Assembly (NCBI RefSeq): GCF_004322395.1
Contig: NZ_SCTW01000060.1
Span: 62,001 to 126,000 of the forward strand
Source of the DNA: Methylobacter sp.
GTDB lineage: Bacteria > Pseudomonadota > Gammaproteobacteria > Methylococcales > Methylomonadaceae
Length of the DNA: 64,000 nucleotides
Reading direction: 5' to 3'
The translations under genes and the position numbers were made by a program. The notes under the pieces were generated by a model that did not search any database, was not told the origin of the DNA, and worked only from the letters and a program-made list of their open reading frames with translations. This document shows, in pieces, positions 62,968 through 64,000 of this stretch (positions are counted from its first letter, which is position 1; each line of letters starts with the position of its first letter).

Positions 62968-64000
62968 AATGAATAATCTACTAAAAAACTCGATCTGGGT
63001 ACTGATCGCCGCGCTCGGTGCGGCAGCCGTCGGCGGTATCGCTTTAAACCGCGGCGAGAACATCAATACGCTGTGGTTTATAACTGCCGCTTTGTGCGTC
63101 TACGCGATTGCCTACCGCTTTTATGCAGCATGGATTGCCGCGACGGTGCTGGTGATTGACGAAACGCGGGCGACACCGGCCGAGCGTTTGGATAACGGCC
63201 GCGATTTTGTGCCGACCAATAAATGGATCGTATTCGGCCATCATTTTGCGGCGATTGCCGGGCCGGGGCCGCTGGTCGGGCCGACGCTGGCCGCGCAGTT
63301 CGGCTATTTGCCGGGGACGCTGTGGATTTTGTTCGGCGCGGTGCTGGGCGGTTGCGTACAGGATATGGTGACGCTGTTTTTGTCGACCCGGCGCGATGCG
63401 AAAAGTTTGGGGCAGATGGCGCGCGACGAGCTGGGCGCATTGGGCGGCACGGCCGCGCTGATCGGCACGTTTGCGATCATGATTATCCTGATTGCGGTGC
63501 TGGGGCTGGTGGTGGTCAACGCGATGAAGCATAGCCCGTGGGCGACGGCTACGGTGTCGGCGACGATTCCGATTGCGATGATCGTCGGTCTGTACATGCG
63601 CAGTTTCCGCCCCGGCCAAGTGCTGGAAGCTTCGGCTTTAGGCGTGGCTTTGTTATTGCTGTCTGTGGTTGGTGGCGGCTGGATCGATCACAATCCTACC
63701 TTGCGTGTTTGGTTCGATCACGAAGGCCTGATGCTGGCTTGGTGCGTGATGGCATACGGTTTTGCGGCTGCGATTTTGCCGGTTTGGTTGTTGCTTGCGC
63801 CGCGCGATTATCTGTCGACTTACGTGAAGCTGGGCACCATCACCTTGCTGGCGGTGGCGATTATCATGCTGCAACCGACCGTGAAAATGCCCGCCTTGAC
63901 CCAGTTCATAGACGGCACCGGGCCTATTTTCGGCGGCAAGCTGTTCCCGTTTGTGTTTATTACCATCGCTTGCGGAGCGATTTCCGGTTTTCATTCGCTG
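62968..64000 (+). CDS. cstA: Carbon starvation protein CstA, 3' end outside window
   Basis: Large membrane transporter; E. coli CstA is linked to peptide and pyruvate uptake under carbon starvation. The frame is open from ATG 62968 (MNNLLKNSIWVLIAALGAAA) to the window end, 344 codons. Characteristic: DGRDFVPTNKWIVFGHHFAAIAGPGPLVGPTLAAQFGYLPGTLWIL-type core (seen as NGRDFVPTNKWIVFGHH and AGPGPLVGPTLAAQFG), then VQDMVTLFLSTRRDAKSLG and the final FITIACGAISGFHS. Base composition is more GC-rich than the preceding genes. Confidence 0.95.

Noticed and set aside
63044-63994. Arg- and Pro-rich minus-strand open frames opposite cstA
   Set aside because: Composition is that of antisense to a GC-rich membrane protein gene; the plus strand has clear CstA homology.

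Overview
The window reads as a chromosome segment of a Gram-negative gammaproteobacterium. The evidence is BamB, SecDF-YajC, an Lpp-like lipoprotein, a type IV pilus PilF, IhfB, and the ndk-rlmN-pilF-hisS-yfgM-bamB-der order. The repeat families, the small metal-binding protein, the flavodoxin, HypX and CstA would suit a methanotroph-like member of the Methylococcales, but no methane-oxidation gene is present, so that is inference. No rRNA, tRNA or CRISPR array was seen.

Layout. 1-14.8 kb is mostly minus-strand housekeeping: a LeuB-like dehydrogenase end, tpx, der-bamB-yfgM-hisS-pilF-rlmN-ndk, secF-secD-yajC-tgt and dgkA. The junctions hold several families of short palindromic repeats. 14.8-26.8 kb is rich in lipid genes: olsBA-type ornithine-lipid acyltransferases, a CDP-alcohol phosphatidyltransferase, a PlcP-type phospholipase-like phosphoesterase, a PAP2 phosphatase and a glycosyltransferase, interleaved with a frameshifted hypX and a damaged glxA-like regulator. 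27-34 kb holds ihfB, an SmbP-like protein, and a TonB receptor with an amidohydrolase and an AraC regulator. 34-40.5 kb is signalling: EAL-CBS-GGDEF, a chemoreceptor, a decayed EAL copy and a second EAL protein. 40.6-51.2 kb holds eutBC, a lipase, a lysyl-oxidase-like secreted protein, an MGDG-type glycosyltransferase with a second PlcP, and a GNAT-nitrilase. 51.3-64 kb holds a MITE, glgP, a P450, remnants of two toxin-antitoxin loci, TauE, a NACHT NTPase, a flavodoxin, an Lpp-like protein, VapBC-like genes and the start of cstA.

Main theme. Six promoters carry 7-mers resembling CTGTCAT repeated exactly every 11 nt, the architecture of PhoB boxes. They precede olsBA, the CDP-alcohol phosphotransferase, plcP, PAP2-glycosyltransferase, the EAL-CBS-GGDEF gene and the GNAT-nitrilase. 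With a second plcP-glycosyltransferase pair, this suggests a phosphate-starvation programme: phospholipids cut to diacylglycerol and replaced by glycolipids and ornithine lipids, with c-di-GMP signalling as a possible further output.

Second theme. Short palindromic repeats have entered coding sequence. One 51-nt element sits in frame in two unrelated genes and encodes the same 17 residues, with only synonymous differences between copies. Other repeats form the apparent BamB signal peptide, the tail of a hydrolase and the tail of an antitoxin. Several genes are frameshifted (hypX, glxA-like, a ParE-like toxin); a raw-read check would separate decay from sequence error.
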